From assembly GCF_032854445.1 (NCBI RefSeq), contig NC_088301.1:55539187-55603186 (forward strand): DNA of 64,000 nt, given 5' to 3'. The position numbers and the translations under genes were made by a program. Shown piece after piece: positions 24,880-38,100 of this stretch; positions within the stretch are counted from its first letter, which is position 1; each line of letters opens with the position of its first letter. The notes beneath the pieces were generated by a model, which did no database searches, was not told the DNA's origin, and saw nothing but the letters and a program-made list of their open reading frames with translations. The DNA is from Liolophura sinensis. Its lineage: Eukaryota > Mollusca > Polyplacophora > Chitonida > Chitonidae.

Positions 24880-26640
24880 GTAGAAATAACTATAACCTTG
24901 AGAAATGTGTAAGTGTTAATTATGAAACTGCCTCTAAAACATCTTTATTTATATTATAGGTCATAAACAGTGTCTGCATGACGCCTGCGGACAAAAGTGC
25001 TTTCTCGGGTTATAGAAATAACTCGCATCCGATAGGTTCAAATTGATAAAATTCCACTTTCGCCACGTGCGCAGTTTTACTTTGAAGTGCGATATGCAAC
25101 ATCAAAAAAATAAATTAAAAATGGTAGCAAGGCTACCAAACAACTCGCCTGTAGGAGGCACATGAATGCAAAACTTCAGATCAGTACATAAAGTAGTGAA
25201 ATCTCGAATTTGGCCATTTACGGTAATTAACAAGCACACGGAGCATCAGTAATGCTCATAATGTGTCATTGTGTTTTATAGGCATTTGAAGCTTCAGGTC
25301 AATACATGTTCTCCTTTTTGAGATACCACCTCTAACACTTTGTTTAACACTGGTCCTTATACACAATACACCGAGTCAGGAAAGCAGTAAGCTACGCTAT
25401 TCACACGTACACACCAAATTAACGACGGAACATCCCCCTGGCGTTATTGCCCTCTACATGTGTGCAAACCCTGATCTCAATGCCTGCTGTACCTTTTAAG
25501 ATACCACCCGTAACATTTTGTTTGCTTTTCCCCCGTCACTGGACGCCGAGGCTCATGGTACGACATAATCTACGCCTGTACATTGTATACAGACGAGCTA
25601 AAAATGTATGCTTTTTAAAACCTTTACATAGAATACTTAACCCATCTTTATATACATTTGTTTTACGCTTGTCTTTTCTTTTAAGCTTACCAAACAAATT
25701 CGCTAAAAAGCATCTGCGGTTGTCTGCAGACGGCTCCTATACCTCACCTATTGGGCTGCGACAGTTGGACCCCGCCTCAACACCTAACCCATACTACTCA
25801 AAGTACGGGTTTGATCAGTTTGATTGCATGGTGTTCTACGCCATACTCAATGTTTTTACCCATCCAGTGAGTACCTCAGAATGGTTATGAATAATATATC
25901 GACGACTACAAAGTCTCTCAAGACATAATATAAAAAAAAAATCCAAGCAATCCATAATATTAAGCATTATCCATTTGAAAATAACGTATCTAAGAGCTAA
26001 TCCATGTATGTTTACTATTCAAATGCTGTTATGATTTACCATACAGAATAACACGCAGTTTTTAATCTGTTCGACCCATAAATACAATCAAATCTTCTCT
26101 TCACTTTGGTAACCTAAACATGCAAGTAAGTATAAAGTAAGTTTCCTCGTTTATTAGTGGATATTCAACTGCGACATTTAGGCGGCTACAGTGTAATCTG
26201 AGGGATTTCTGCTCCAAATGACTCCGAGGGAGACAATGTAGACATCTCTACAGTCGCCCCGGACATTGTAGTTCTGAAGTCTTCATCCGACAGTAGATCT
26301 AAAAAGTCAATAAACAGTTACCTTTGTCCTGTTTCTTAGGTGGGATAATCAAGAAAACCAAGTAACGATCTTCCTTCAAAGAATATTAATTGAGGTAAAC
26401 ATTTGTCTCTTTGTGTGTCTTTGCTTAACTGCATAATGTGCCTGTTCTCTCTTTCGAAGAAACACAGGAATACAGCGTTACTTACAATGAGGATTCCATC
26501 AGTATTATACTTCGTACCTTCAGTTTTTGTAAAGCCACAAACGTCTGTGGATGTTTTGCAAGCGTATGTACATACGGAATTACATATTAATAAATTCATG
26601 ATGGGGACTGTCGCTACCGCCATGCTTTGTTGAAAATAAT
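24880..26640. other. Spacer between C3 and C2
   Basis: A 147-codon plus-strand frame (25447-25890) ends in a SINE family A fragment (TGGTGTTCTACGCCATACTC near 25830) and shows no domain, so it is not called a gene. An AATAAA at 26155-26150 on the minus strand could serve C3. Confidence 0.45.
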
Positions 26641-26641
26641 T

Positions 26642-27081
26642 TCAGGCGTCAAATTGAAGGTGAGTTAACTCGGATTCCTGTGCACATCTGGTGTTACCGA
26701 GTGAAGACAACTGTTTGATCTTTTGCCTGAAGGCTTGTTGGCTCTCATTAAATTCTGGTGCGGTGGTAATTGAAACAGGGTACCCATGGTCATCAAGAAA
26801 GCGCTTCAAGCTAGACCTTAAGCGGAAAAGCGATGTCTTGGTAAAGTCCTCGCCTGTTTGAGTTTTAATACTGGTGAAAAATCTCGCCAAATATCTGTCC
26901 AATACAGCAGGTTGGATGAGCTCAATTTTCACCATTTCAATAGGACTGTCTGCCTTAAGCCAGCGCTCGAAAACCCGGACGTGGTATCGTTGTACTCGCG
27001 GGAGATCTCTCAATCTGGCATCAGACACAGGAATCGACCAGTTGTAGTTCGTGGACGGAACATGTGTACACCCGGAAGAAA
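26642..27081 (-). CDS. Terminal exon C3, divergent domain copy
   Basis: The acceptor is most likely ATTTTCCTTGTAG, phase 1, giving 146 codons to the stop. The frame is open upstream of the first possible start, as expected of an exon. The domain is recognisable (FERWLK, LDRYLARFF, KTQTGEDF, LKRFL, YPVSIT), but the hallmark IEDIPPxEL is replaced by IELIQPAVL, the most divergent version in the array. A weak internal donor-like site (CTCG|GTAACA, also phase 1) lies after the domain, so read-on splicing cannot be excluded. AATAAA at 26155-26150, about 490 nt after the stop. Confidence 0.72.
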
Positions 27082-29123
27082 CTACAAGGAAAATATCAGA
27101 ACGACACGTGTCAAAAGCTTTCTGTTGAAGTCCGTGTTTCTTTCACATGAAAAATGTGTCAACAATCACTGTAGCCATATCTACTACGCCCATACAATAG
27201 TTGTCAAATTAACCAAACATTTCAAGTGAACATCCGAACCAATACTTTCATGTCTACAACATATTATGTCCCTGCTTATTTAGTTTAATATTTGGCTATG
27301 TGGTATGCTCCATAATCTACATGTATTTAGCGTTATGTATATATTGACAGCACAACGACACTTTTTCTGCGAAAATTTATCAAGATGTGTAAAAACTTAA
27401 AATTATTCCTAAATTTTCGGAAGCAATGTTCGGTAATGTACGACCTCTACTGAAAGAGCTCTATCAGGGCTAAATAGGGCTGGCTTACTTTTCACACCAT
27501 TTTCATAACGTTAATTTATCATTTAATTATTACTGCCTCACGCCAGATTAAAAGCTTGACCAAACATTGCTAGTTGCACATAACCATGCTTTGCCAGAGA
27601 AACAGGCAGTACTACATGAGTACCTGGATCTACATGTCCTCGTGACAGTTGCCATGGTGGTTGAAACTTCAATCAGAGATGTGCTCAAAAATAAGGATTG
27701 TTAGTAATGGAACTTTAATGGTGAATTTAAGGCCTTTCTATTTCAGTGTAGGAATAGGCATAGGTGTTACCCAATGGTGATTTTCCTTTTACATACTTTA
27801 CATAAAATGCCTGCCTCTTCGGAGTATAAACAGAAACCTTCATTTTGGGCGAGATTCCTACAGTTAACTGGTCACAACCATAAGTGATGACGTTTAGGGG
27901 TCTATCAAGTCGTATGCCAACAGAAGACGATTCGAAGACCATTAGTATCAAAGGAATCTTTTTATGTTAGAAATAAACCAAACGGACGTACCACCTAAAA
28001 TGAAGTTTGTCCACGCTTAAGTAATGCATACGTAGTAACCTCTAAAGAAACATGAAGAACCATTTCATGTGTAACAATGTGTTTATTTTTCCACGAATTG
28101 TTGTGCTGTATCATGAACAGGTCTTGACATGGACTAAAATATTTGTAAATTTTCTAAAAGCACACCAGATACAAGTCACGTAATTCCAAAAAATTACTTT
28201 TTTGATACGAAATACAAACCCAAGACTTATTGGCATGCATGCTTCATATTATATACATGACAGCATATGAACATGTGACATCTCATATACGTTAACTATA
28301 AATTATCATAGGATGTCTTTTTTTTTCTTTTTCATATGTGTTCACTGCATGGTGACAAAAAGCCCTTCTATGAAGGCACCTTTGCTTTTGAAAATTAATT
28401 TCACAGATGTCCTTTCATTATTGTTAGGCGTCAACATAGTACAGAAACAGCCAAACATTAATAGGCTGGATAACATGGACAAAGCTCACATCTGCCTCCT
28501 ATTTTAAGGGTAACCCCATACTTGAAGTATTGCCCATCCCTGCAGCATGGCAACCATCAAGTCTCCAGTTAACACAGTAATGTAGTATACAAAATAATAA
28601 ACTTTCACCATAATACTCTGAAATTCACAGTGCTGTAGGAAATGTGTGAAACAAAGTTGTAAGCATATATATAAATTAGAATACAAATAATAAAAAAAAT
28701 ATTTACAAGTGACCCATCCCAATACTGTCCTCTGTTATGTGCCCTTAATCCTGTTCACTCCAGAAAGGTTTCTGATGGAATTGCAAGTCTGAAAATTCTG
28801 ATGGCACTGTGAAGCAAGTCCAATTTGTCTTGCACCAATATACCAATGAATATAATATAAAACACAAATGCTACCACATAAAACAAAGACACTGCTTGGT
28901 CATCGATAATCATATTTTGGACTGCAGTCTGTGCTTTGAACTACTAGCTCCATATTTGTCAGCATATTTACACGTAATTGTTCATAAATATTCATACCTA
29001 AGTGATACACATCAAGACAATGGTGAATTACACTCCTCTGTTTTTGTGTCTTCTTGTTTTACACAATATTTTTCTACACATGTATTTATATTTTTAAACT
29101 GGTTAATTCTAAACCTTCAATAA
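27082..29123. other. Spacer between C4 and C3
   Basis: No further domain copy, SINE or transposon protein was seen. The C4 3' untranslated region probably occupies the right part; the nearest canonical AATAAA on the minus strand is near 28085. Confidence 0.5.
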
Positions 29124-29752
29124 TCAATTGTCTGGCTTAGACTGTTCTTGTTCTTTGACAGATTTTTCCCGTGTTGGGTCTGTGATGGACAAGTCAGTAG
29201 GTTCTGACTGTTCCTCTATTGTATCATCACAAGTCTGGTCAATGGTTGTAGAACTCGCTGCTTCAGATTGTGCTGGCAATGACAGAGCAGAATTTCGGTC
29301 TGTGGTCGACAAATTGGTTGGCTCAGTTTGGCCTTGGTCTCGTTCTTGCAATGACTGAGCGAGAAACAGTGATCGAAGCCTTGCCTTTAAAGCCCGTAAT
29401 GACGGGGCAAAGACAGGAGAATGCACAATAGAAGCTGGGTATCCTTGATCCTTCAAGTACCGTTCTAAACTATTTCTCATGCGCAAGAGAGATTTACGGC
29501 TAAAATCTAAACCACTCTGTGTCTTAGCACTTGAGTAATACTGTGTAAGATATGTATCCAACTCAGGTGATGGTATCTCCTCAATAGGTCTGCAATCTTG
29601 AAACATTTCTTGCAACCATCTTTCAAATCCTTTTACATGGCAGCGCACAGTTTTACCCAAATGTTCAAGCCTGGACTCCTTAGGCCACAATGGTGCAGCA
29701 TTGGTCCTTAAAGGGGCATCCATGTGCTTCATTCCTCCTGCACGCATCAACT
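29124..29752 (-). CDS. Terminal exon C4 with CtBP-type motifs in its tail
   Basis: Acceptor TTTCGGTTGCAG, phase 1, then 209 codons, the longest C exon. Domain at residues 35-130: FERWLQ, IEEIPSPELDTYL, KTQSGLDF, MRNSLERYLKDQGYP. The extra tail of about 75 residues is acidic and S/T/E/Q-rich. It contains a nine-residue motif twice: EPTNLSTTD (core at 145-149; 29307-29321) and EPTDLSITD (core at 185-189; 29187-29201). PTDLS fits the PxDLS consensus bound by the co-repressor CtBP, and PTNLS is a close variant. If they function, this isoform could recruit a repressor to DNA. That is inference from short motifs. Confidence 0.8.
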
Positions 29753-30450
29753 CTGCAACCGAAAGGAAGTAATCTTTAACTTGATAATTTTCTCCAGGAT
29801 GAACACACACTATTTTCTTTCTTCACCTTTGGTAGATGTGGTAAACACAGCACAGCTCAACATAAGTTTCTTTGTCTAACTAACCAGTGACAAATATATC
29901 AATTTATATATATAAATAAATATACAAACATGTACACATCAATAGTCAGCAAAAGTTTATTTAAAAATCACACAGCCATATGGATTAAAGAGAGACAAAA
30001 ACATATCTAAGATATAAATCATCGGAAAAATGTATGAAAACATTTATTGGCCATTTCATGAACATTTTAAAAATGTTTCTCGAGTTGAATATGTAAGGTA
30101 GTTTTTGGCACTTCACCCTCTGAAATCTGTTGTTAGGAATCATAGATGCCAAAGATATATAAAAATGATAAAATCATGATAAATTCATGATAACACCTAT
30201 AGATTAGTATAAATAGTCAAGGGCGCAAGTAAAATCAGGAAGAGGGGTAGAGGTCATCCCATCTGGAAAGTTAATAATGTACACCTATTCACACTATCTT
30301 CAAAAGGATTCTCCAAAATTAGAGTATTCACTTTGCACAGGATGCATACATTTCCATCAAGAATGCTTTAAAGAGCCTTAGCAGATTAAAGCAATGGGCG
30401 GCCCTTTAACAGTCAAGCATACACCATAAGGCCACATACAAGAAAAAAGG

Positions 30451-30872
30451 TTAGCACTTTTTCAGTCTTTCACGAAATGCATATGAACTCAGGGGGAACA
30501 CTTCTGTATTAGTTATTGACTCTGGATACCCCTTATCTTTCAGGTAACGTTGTAGTGTTGCTCGGCGTCGAAGCAAGGACTTTTTTGTGAAATCCTCCCC
30601 ATTTTTTGTCTTTACTGAACTAAAGAAGTCAGCAAAATAACGGTCTAATTCGGCGGGGGTAATAGTCTCCATAGACCTGTGGTCATTGTATGGGGGACCT
30701 TGTATCCACCCTTCAAAAGATCTAACGTGGTAACGCACAGTCCTTTCAAAAGTAGTATCAGCTTTGGATTTAAAGGACTCCATAAATGAGACTGGTTGGT
30801 CTCCTATAGAACGTGTTCCCTCCATTGCATGATGTCCATAAATTCCAGCAGCTTGATTGGTGCCGGTCCATT
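30451..30872 (-). CDS. Terminal exon C5, Crypton-type core-binding-like domain
   Basis: Acceptor GTTTTGGTTGCAG, phase 1, then 140 codons. Domain: VRSFEGWIQ, METITPAELDRYFADFF (proline of the IPP core replaced), KTKNGEDF and TLQRYLKDKGYPESIT. The peptide ends right after the last helix (RERLKKC), so it has almost no tail. AATAAA at 30048-30043 on the minus strand, about 400 nt after the stop. It is 700 nt upstream of C4 in the same orientation, consistent with tandem duplication of a single exon plus flank. Confidence 0.78.
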
Positions 30873-31689
30873 CTGCAACCAAAACAATGCCATTCAATCA
30901 GAAACTGGGAGGAGAAAAATTAGGCACACATTTGGTCACTATGTTATTCCACACATTTTGGCCAGATGAGTGGTTATCCAAGATCGTGACCATTGGCAAG
31001 GCCACAAGTGAAATATATTATACAGGACCAAGACATCCCGGAAACTGCAGGATGTGTATTAAAGTGACAACCTTCAGAGAAAAGATTTCAAATATGCAAT
31101 CGAATAAAGCTGAGCAAAGAGAAATAACCAATATGGTAAAAAACACACACACAAAAGTCAATGCTTCAAGCTCACTCCGTAATCTCTTTGGACATCACAT
31201 AAAATTGCCTGGATGTTCTTTAAAAAAAAGTCAAGTAACTGCTATATACATAAGCCTCTCTTTTTCAGACAATTTCCATTTCACACCTACTTTACCCTAT
31301 ACATATACTTGTACATGCAAAGTAAAAATAAAATGATCGCCACCAAACAAACACAATCAGATAACAGCCTTAAATCCCACTGTAATTATGCATTAATTGT
31401 GGTATCAAAGGAGATTGACTCTTATTTGAATATAACATAATGGCTGTTTTCCAGTAGTGTCGGCCACTTAATGACATAAAAGGTCAGCAACAATGCCTTG
31501 TTCTGACAATATGTGTATGCACTGTGCCACATGATGACAAAAAAATAAACTGAATTTGAAATACCCTTTTTTAACTACACAATACTCCAGTTATATATCT
31601 GGCAGGATATTTACTCAAACTTTGTGACTAATTTACGAATTAGCATGTGCCTGTATAGAAACATATAGTAAAGCCAGAATTCTTGTTAC

Positions 31690-32150
31690 TTAAGCCTTCT
31701 GCCCTGGAAAGAAAATGTCTTGTTCATCTGGGACTGTTTCTGTTGTCCCTAGTGCTATTGAGCGCAATCTTAGCCTGAAAGCCACTTGGCTTCTGAAGAA
31801 TTCACGAGAATGAGAAATGGACAATGGATAAGATATACTCTGAAGGTAGCGATCCAAACATGATCTTAACAAATAAAATGACTTTCTTGAAAAGTTTCCA
31901 CCAGTCTGTGTTTTAACAGCTGTGAAAAACTTTGCTAAATATTTGTCTAATTCAACAGGGGGGATATTCCCAATGTCTCTGAGCTCATTGAATGGTTTAG
32001 CCTGTATCCATCGCTGAAATGTCCGAATGCGACATCTTGTGCCACTGTCTATACTTTGGTTTTGTTGTGAAGAACCAGTAACCAGAGGAGACACCTGCCT
32101 TTGACTTGATTCGACAAGGATTGATTTCTTTGGCCAGTGCTCCCTGCTTT
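31690..32150 (-). CDS. Terminal exon C6, Crypton-type core-binding-like domain
   Basis: Acceptor TTTTGGTTTACAG, phase 1, then 153 codons. The coding start is upstream of the first in-frame valine codon at 32094, because the frame is open back to the acceptor. Domain: FQRWIQ, IGNIPPVELDKYLAKFF, KTQTGGNF, LRSCLDRYL, YPLSIS. The tail is acidic (PDEQDIFFPGQ). No canonical AATAAA was seen within 400 nt after the stop. Confidence 0.78.
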
Positions 32151-33563
32151 CTGTAAACCAAAATAACGTTGCAAAAATAAATCACCGCTAACCCATAAGT
32201 TATTACCAAAAAAGCATGTACAGTATCCGCATCATCAGCCACCAATTTAACTGAGTAATAACTAGCACCAGGCAGTCACAACTTCATGCGAGTTATGCCT
32301 TGAACACAGTTCATCTGTAACAGCTTTACCTTGAAATATCTTTAATATCCTACCCACAGAATAAACAATGACTCAAAGTCAGATGAAGGTAAAGTGGTGA
32401 TCCAGATTAAATCATTTAAAAAATTTAAGCCATGAGAAAGGCTCTCCAACAAAACTGCACTGACCAGCTAACCTTCCACCGTAGAATAGGTGAGTTTTTC
32501 ACATGGCACTTCTTCAGAGCCCATGTAGTACCTTTGTTAAAAACTGTGAATATCAAAATGGTGCTTAACTACATTTTCTGCAACTGTAATATTTTGCCCA
32601 AATGACAATGCTTGAGTTTTGGATTTAGAAAAAAAAACTGTGGAAAAAATATGACCATGCATTGACAAGAACCTGCCAAAAAGATGCACAAGTCCTCAGT
32701 GGTGAAGAGGGGATTGCTTTTGGACACGGACCAATCTTTTATGCAATACAGAGAACAAAAAGTAACTTATATGTAACCAATTACTTATTTCTGGCAAATT
32801 CTAATTTACATGTAACTACATCAGGTCATCCTTAAAAACTGTTGTTTTTTTTAAATTTAATATTCTGGCTCACAAAAAAGATATGTTACTGAAATTAATA
32901 TTTAAAAAGTTTTATAAAAATCTTGCGAAAAACACTGCTCTATGGCCCTTTTTTCGAGCCTAGGTCTAATCCTTTTCAAATCTCCCTAAATATCTTGATA
33001 GTCCAGTTCTTCATAAATCAAACATAAAAATCCAGTTTGTTCTTTCATCACTACTTTTTTATTTCATAGATGTTTTATTCTATTGTGAATAAAAAAACAA
33101 TAAACAATTTAAATGAGCAGATAGTTTACAATGTTGTAATTACATACAAATGACAAATGGCCTATCTAATCAACTGAAGAACTCCAATGAGATGCTGTGA
33201 AGTTATGTTTGTTGTTGCATTAATCTAATTAATACATGGTCATGATGCTTTACTGGCTACATAAAAACATCTTGTATCAAAATACTAACCAACAAGTTTC
33301 TTCTGGCCATTGAGAAGTGAAAATTCAACAACCATTGCCATTTGACAATTCTCTACTATCCCTCTGGGCCATAAAAGCAAACTGTAAATCTGCACATAAA
33401 TACTAAAACATCAAACCACCTCCTCGTGAGATATAACCATAACTTTGTGCAAAATAAAAAAGAATCCTGTTTTTAAACACGTACAGTACTTTCACAACTC
33501 ATAGATTCAAGTTCATATGGTACCAACATGGTTGAGTACATGTATTTGGAAAATTACTATCAT
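32151..33563. other. Spacer between C7 and C6
   Basis: Only AT-rich non-coding sequence. AATAAA words on the minus strand near 33079-33074 and 33062 may end C7 transcripts. No other exon was recognised. Confidence 0.5.
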
Positions 33564-34033
33564 TCAGTTAATGTGAGCAATTGTCTGAGTTTGTGGTTCT
33601 GCCTCAGATGTGACTGCATTTCCTGTATCCACCCTTCCCACAGTAGCAATATTGAGAAGAGCAGCATGTTCAAGGAGACTCATTTTTGTTTTGTAGGCAA
33701 GTTTACTAGAGAGAAAGACATCTGAGTGGGTTATTGACTCTGGATAGTTTTGGTCTCTAAGATATCTCTCCAGGCTTGATCTCAAGCGACACAGAGATTT
33801 AGGAGTGAACTCCTCACCACTCTGTGTTTTGACCATAGGAAAAAAGTCTGCCAAGTAATTGTTAAGTTCAGGTGGTGGGATATCTTCAATAGGCCTGAAA
33901 TCACAATAGGGTTCACATTGTAGCCACCTCTCAAACACTTTTACATGACTTCGTAATCGCCTATCAATGCAGCTCAGCCGACCTTCCCCTTGGGGAGCCT
34001 TATGCTCTGGAATGCCACGAGTGAAGCAGGATT
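33564..34033 (-). CDS. Terminal exon C7, near-consensus domain copy
   Basis: Acceptor TATTTTGGTTGCAG, phase 1, then 156 codons. This copy is nearest to the family consensus: VKVFERWLQ, IEDIPPPELNNYLADFF, KTQSGEEF, LRSSLERYLRDQNYP, then FLSSKLAYKTKMSLL for the last helix. The tail of about 35 residues is T/A/Q-rich and unremarkable. In position it is the second C exon after A3-B3. Catalytic recombinase residues are not encoded. Confidence 0.82.
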
Positions 34034-34238
34034 CTGCAACCAAAATAAACACTAAACTTAAGAGCTATCTGTGGCATGGAAGTATAAATTCTGATCTAAG
34101 CATTCCCACTTCCATCGGATATTAAATTTTATGAATTTTGCACTTTGTTCATAAAACGAAGTAAAAAGTCAGTGGTTATCATACACATGCAGCTACATGT
34201 AACTAGAAATGTACATGTCCATGCTTCAAAGAATATTC

Positions 34239-34290
34239 CAATGAGGAAGTGACTTCAATGAGGAAGTGACTTCAATGAGCAAGTGACTCC
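34239..34290. repeat. Short tandem repeat, 17-bp unit x 3
   Basis: Three copies of CAATGAGGAAGTGACTT, the last with two changes, in the intron upstream of C7. Confidence 0.75.
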
Positions 34291-34696
34291 AATATGTTTT
34301 TCCATATGTTTTTAGGCCACTAGAGCAAGACAACGCAAATGTTTCTTATTTAAATCCCATAGACCAAAGCTGTGAATAAAGCAGTCAAAATACATGTTTG
34401 GTTACATGTAAGGGTAAATAAACTTTGAATGCATAAAAATGGACAAGTAAACCATCCACAATTATTGGAAGGCTCCAGATAACCATAACTGCAAGGTCAA
34501 AGCAGATGCCTTAAAAAATACAAGCAGTAATCACCTGTCTTGCTCTTTGCAAATACATGCATTCTTTGTATCATCCTGTTTCTGCTGTCAGTTACCTAAG
34601 CTTTGTTTAACCATGGTTGATAGTGCTATGGCAAGCGGACAGACGATCAGAAGCAAGGAATGGCTCAAGTCCATGAGTAATGTAAGGAAGCATGGG

Positions 34697-35187
34697 CTAA
34701 CACTGGAGAGGCCTGTCAGATACTGCTACTCTGCTGCACTGTATCATCTGTTTCCTTCTTCTAAATGCAGTCTGACTTTTGGAGAAGACATTTGAGGATG
34801 TAATGGAGTGGGGATAGTTCTTTTCCCTGAGATGGCGCTCTAAACCAGATCGAAGGGCTCGAAGGGAATTATAGCCGTAATCTCCTTGATGATTTGACGT
34901 TACTGTGGAGAAGAATTGGGCAAGGTATAGATCCAACTCTGATGGGGGAATATCTTCTATTGGTCTGTTATCTGATGAGTAGTTAGTGCCAAGCCAACTT
35001 TCAAATTTTTTCACGTAACAGCGTGTTTGAATTTTTCGAAACTGAAGTCTTTTTTCCTCTTCATGTGATGTAAATCCAACTTCAAAATGTCCTTTTTCAG
35101 GGCGTATCAATGGGCTGTGTACAGGTGTGGGTTTATTGCTAAGCTCAACATGGCCCAGGACATCCCCGCAGCTCCCCAGCATCCTCC
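34697..35187 (-). CDS. Terminal exon C8, subgroup II domain
   Basis: Acceptor CCCATGACAACAG, weaker in pyrimidines than the others, phase 1, then 163 codons. It belongs to a second sequence subgroup with C9 and C12: FESWLG and IEDIPPSELDLYL are normal, but the KTQSGEEF segment becomes NHQGDYGYNSL and the helix reads GLERHL instead of SLERYL. The N-terminal third (about 55 residues) differs from all other C exons. It is the C exon nearest B3, 4.5 kb downstream of it. Confidence 0.78.
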
Positions 35188-38100
35188 CTGTTGTCATGGG
35201 AACAGAAAACAGGCCTCATCACCATTTGAAAACTGCCCTACACGTAACTTACAAATGTGTGCCAGGTTTAACATTACTACTGGACTGTGGCATCCCTACA
35301 TGTACATGTATTTACACGTAGATGAATTTGATATAGATCTCAAAGAGTGGTTTTACGATCATATGAGTATACAAGTACATGGGAGTACAATACAGAAGTT
35401 TTACATATATTGTACATGAACATGTGTTAAGTTAATATGCAGAGATGGAAAAATCACCAGACACAAAATGTCGGATAAACAGTGTGATACATGAACCACA
35501 TATGGCACAAAACTGACACACCTGTGAATATAAAATAAATGTAGGTATCAGGTTGGTAAGTTCAGTTTTTGGAGATGACAGCACACCAGTTTATCTTAAC
35601 AAAACACTTAGTTATTTGGAATTCTGCTCTTTCGAAAACCAGTTACATTCTTTGAGTAACATACAGTGTGGACAATTTATTTATAATACCTTTGAAACAT
35701 AACAATGAAGTAACTATATCATATACTTATAAAAAGAAAGTATAAAAATCAAGTCAAAATAAGGTGATTTCAGATAAAAATTTCCCACTCCAAAGCAAAA
35801 TTCTTCCAACCTCAAGTACATCATTGTAGCACTGATTTTCAACATCACCAGTGAGGATTTCCACTGTTATTGGGGATCAGTTTTCCATAATCCCAAAGCA
35901 TTATTAGCAAATTTTCTTTCAGAAGACTGGATGCTTATTAAACCTCTTGCACAAGACAAGGAATGGGACTTTCACACTTAAATTCATATTTCCCCAACTT
36001 CTTGATTATGCCAGATCTGAGGTGTATGTTATGAGCACATAAGGGTTTTGTTTCAGGAATGCAAAGAATGCAGTGTGAAAGAAGACCAGAAGTTCATGGG
36101 TCTGGATTTCGCTGAAACTTTGTGAAAACTTAAACTATCATCACAGAAAATCCTTAAATGTTCAATAAATGTGCATCAATATGTGAATATACAAATGAAA
36201 CAAGACTTCCAGTCAGTGCACAACATGCCCGTGTATCTAAGAAAGGGAGACTATTCATGGCAGAGTTAATATCTTTTCTGGGAAAGCTTTCCCTTGTGTT
36301 ACCGTATTTATTAAACACATGAAGCTTAATGTCCATTAGCCCTTAGCTGCTTGTAAGCATACTTCACATCCCTAAAACACACACTGTCATGACAGTTAAG
36401 GGTTATAACATGTTTGCTTTATGAAAATGGGTCCTGATTTGTACTACTAAATGTAGCACTTAATATGGGCCTTACTGCATGAACTCTGCCTAATTATAAT
36501 AAAGCCTCTGTAATAAGTTTGCGCTGCATGGATAAATGCAGAAGGTTTTCATTAAAATAAACCTAGTAAAACAAATGTTAGAATCTGATAATGTGTGCAC
36601 TTCACCAGGGTTTCAAGAAAAGTGAGTGGCCGGTTAGACACTGCTTCTTCTGCTCTCTCTGTAGTGGCCTTTTGGATACTCATTACTGTGACCATATAAC
36701 TCCATTAAATTATACTAGTACACTTCAATTCAGCTGTCTATGATTCAGTTCTGAAAACCTTCAGTCTTTCCCAATGATAACCCAACATATTATTCTTGTA
36801 GATATTTAGTATATGAAGATCTATACCATAAAATATACAAAAAAGTGAGAATGTCATCTGATTCCTCACTGTGTGGATGTCCAGCATTCTTGGATCAAGG
36901 AAACCCATTTGTAAGTATACACCATCTACCTTAATGCCTAACAAGATCTAGAAGTCAGAATGATCTCCAAAGGAAAAGCCAACAAAGTGACACGAACAAA
37001 GGAAGTACATGAACACTTGAGAGCATAATTTAAAAAATGACAGAAGTTATCCCAGGCTGGGTAATAAACAAATGATTTGTGAGCTTCTGACACAAGTAGG
37101 CAGCCATAAAACCCTTCAGGGCAACTCACTGTGTATCACGTGCACAGCAACAAGGATGAGATACAACCAACACTATGTTTATTATTTTTATGTCCAATCT
37201 CAGCAAAGCACATGAATTCATCTATGGAGTAACAGCGACATATGGTTTCAGATTATCATATATTTATCTAGGTCATGGTTTGGATCTGATTGCTTATGCA
37301 AACAGTAGTGTTCAGCAAGCCCAGTAACATTGCTACAGTGATCATGTATATGTAAAGAGTCACAAAACGCAAGCAAAGTGGTTATAAGCAAATTTATGTC
37401 TATATCCTGTCTGCTTCCCAAGTACTGTACCCTGCATGTAGGATTTTCATCAGAAGTTTGTGAAAATCCTGGCTCTCATGTCTGGAAAAATCTATGCCAA
37501 AACAAAATGCATAAAGTATTTAGAAGCAAACCAGCTTTTATTTTAAAAATAACTTCCAGTGTTGATCACATTTTCAACAGTGTCCACTGTTCATACTGGC
37601 AGTCAAAAATACTGAACTACATATTGAGTAGACTTCATTTTTTCGGTAAGGACAAAAATCATATCACTTACACAGTACACTTCCTACAACAAATACTGTA
37701 CCTATGTCTATTTAGTAAGCAAGGCTTTAGTGATGTTCATACACTGCATGTCACAATTCCTAAATAGCTTGCCTATGTCTAAAGTTTAAAATGCTTTCGG
37801 AATAATAGTCATAGTTGTACACTGTAGCTTCATATTTCAAATATAGCTGTTCTATGCAAGCCAAGGAACATGTACATGTAATTGATAAAACTATCTAAGT
37901 ACTATAATGGTCATACATGTACCACTGTCTGAAAAATAAATTGATGGGAAAATGTTCAATAAATAATTTTACATAACATTACTACATGACATGCTAAAAT
38001 TACACAAAACTGAACAACATCTATCAAAACTTGTATGGAATTTCAGCATTACACATGTAACAGCCACTCAGAACACTAAAGTCTTCAGTGATCAGGCTGA

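Noticed and set aside
25447-25890. A 147-codon plus-strand frame.
   Set aside because: Its end is a SINE family A fragment and the rest shows no domain or splice context.
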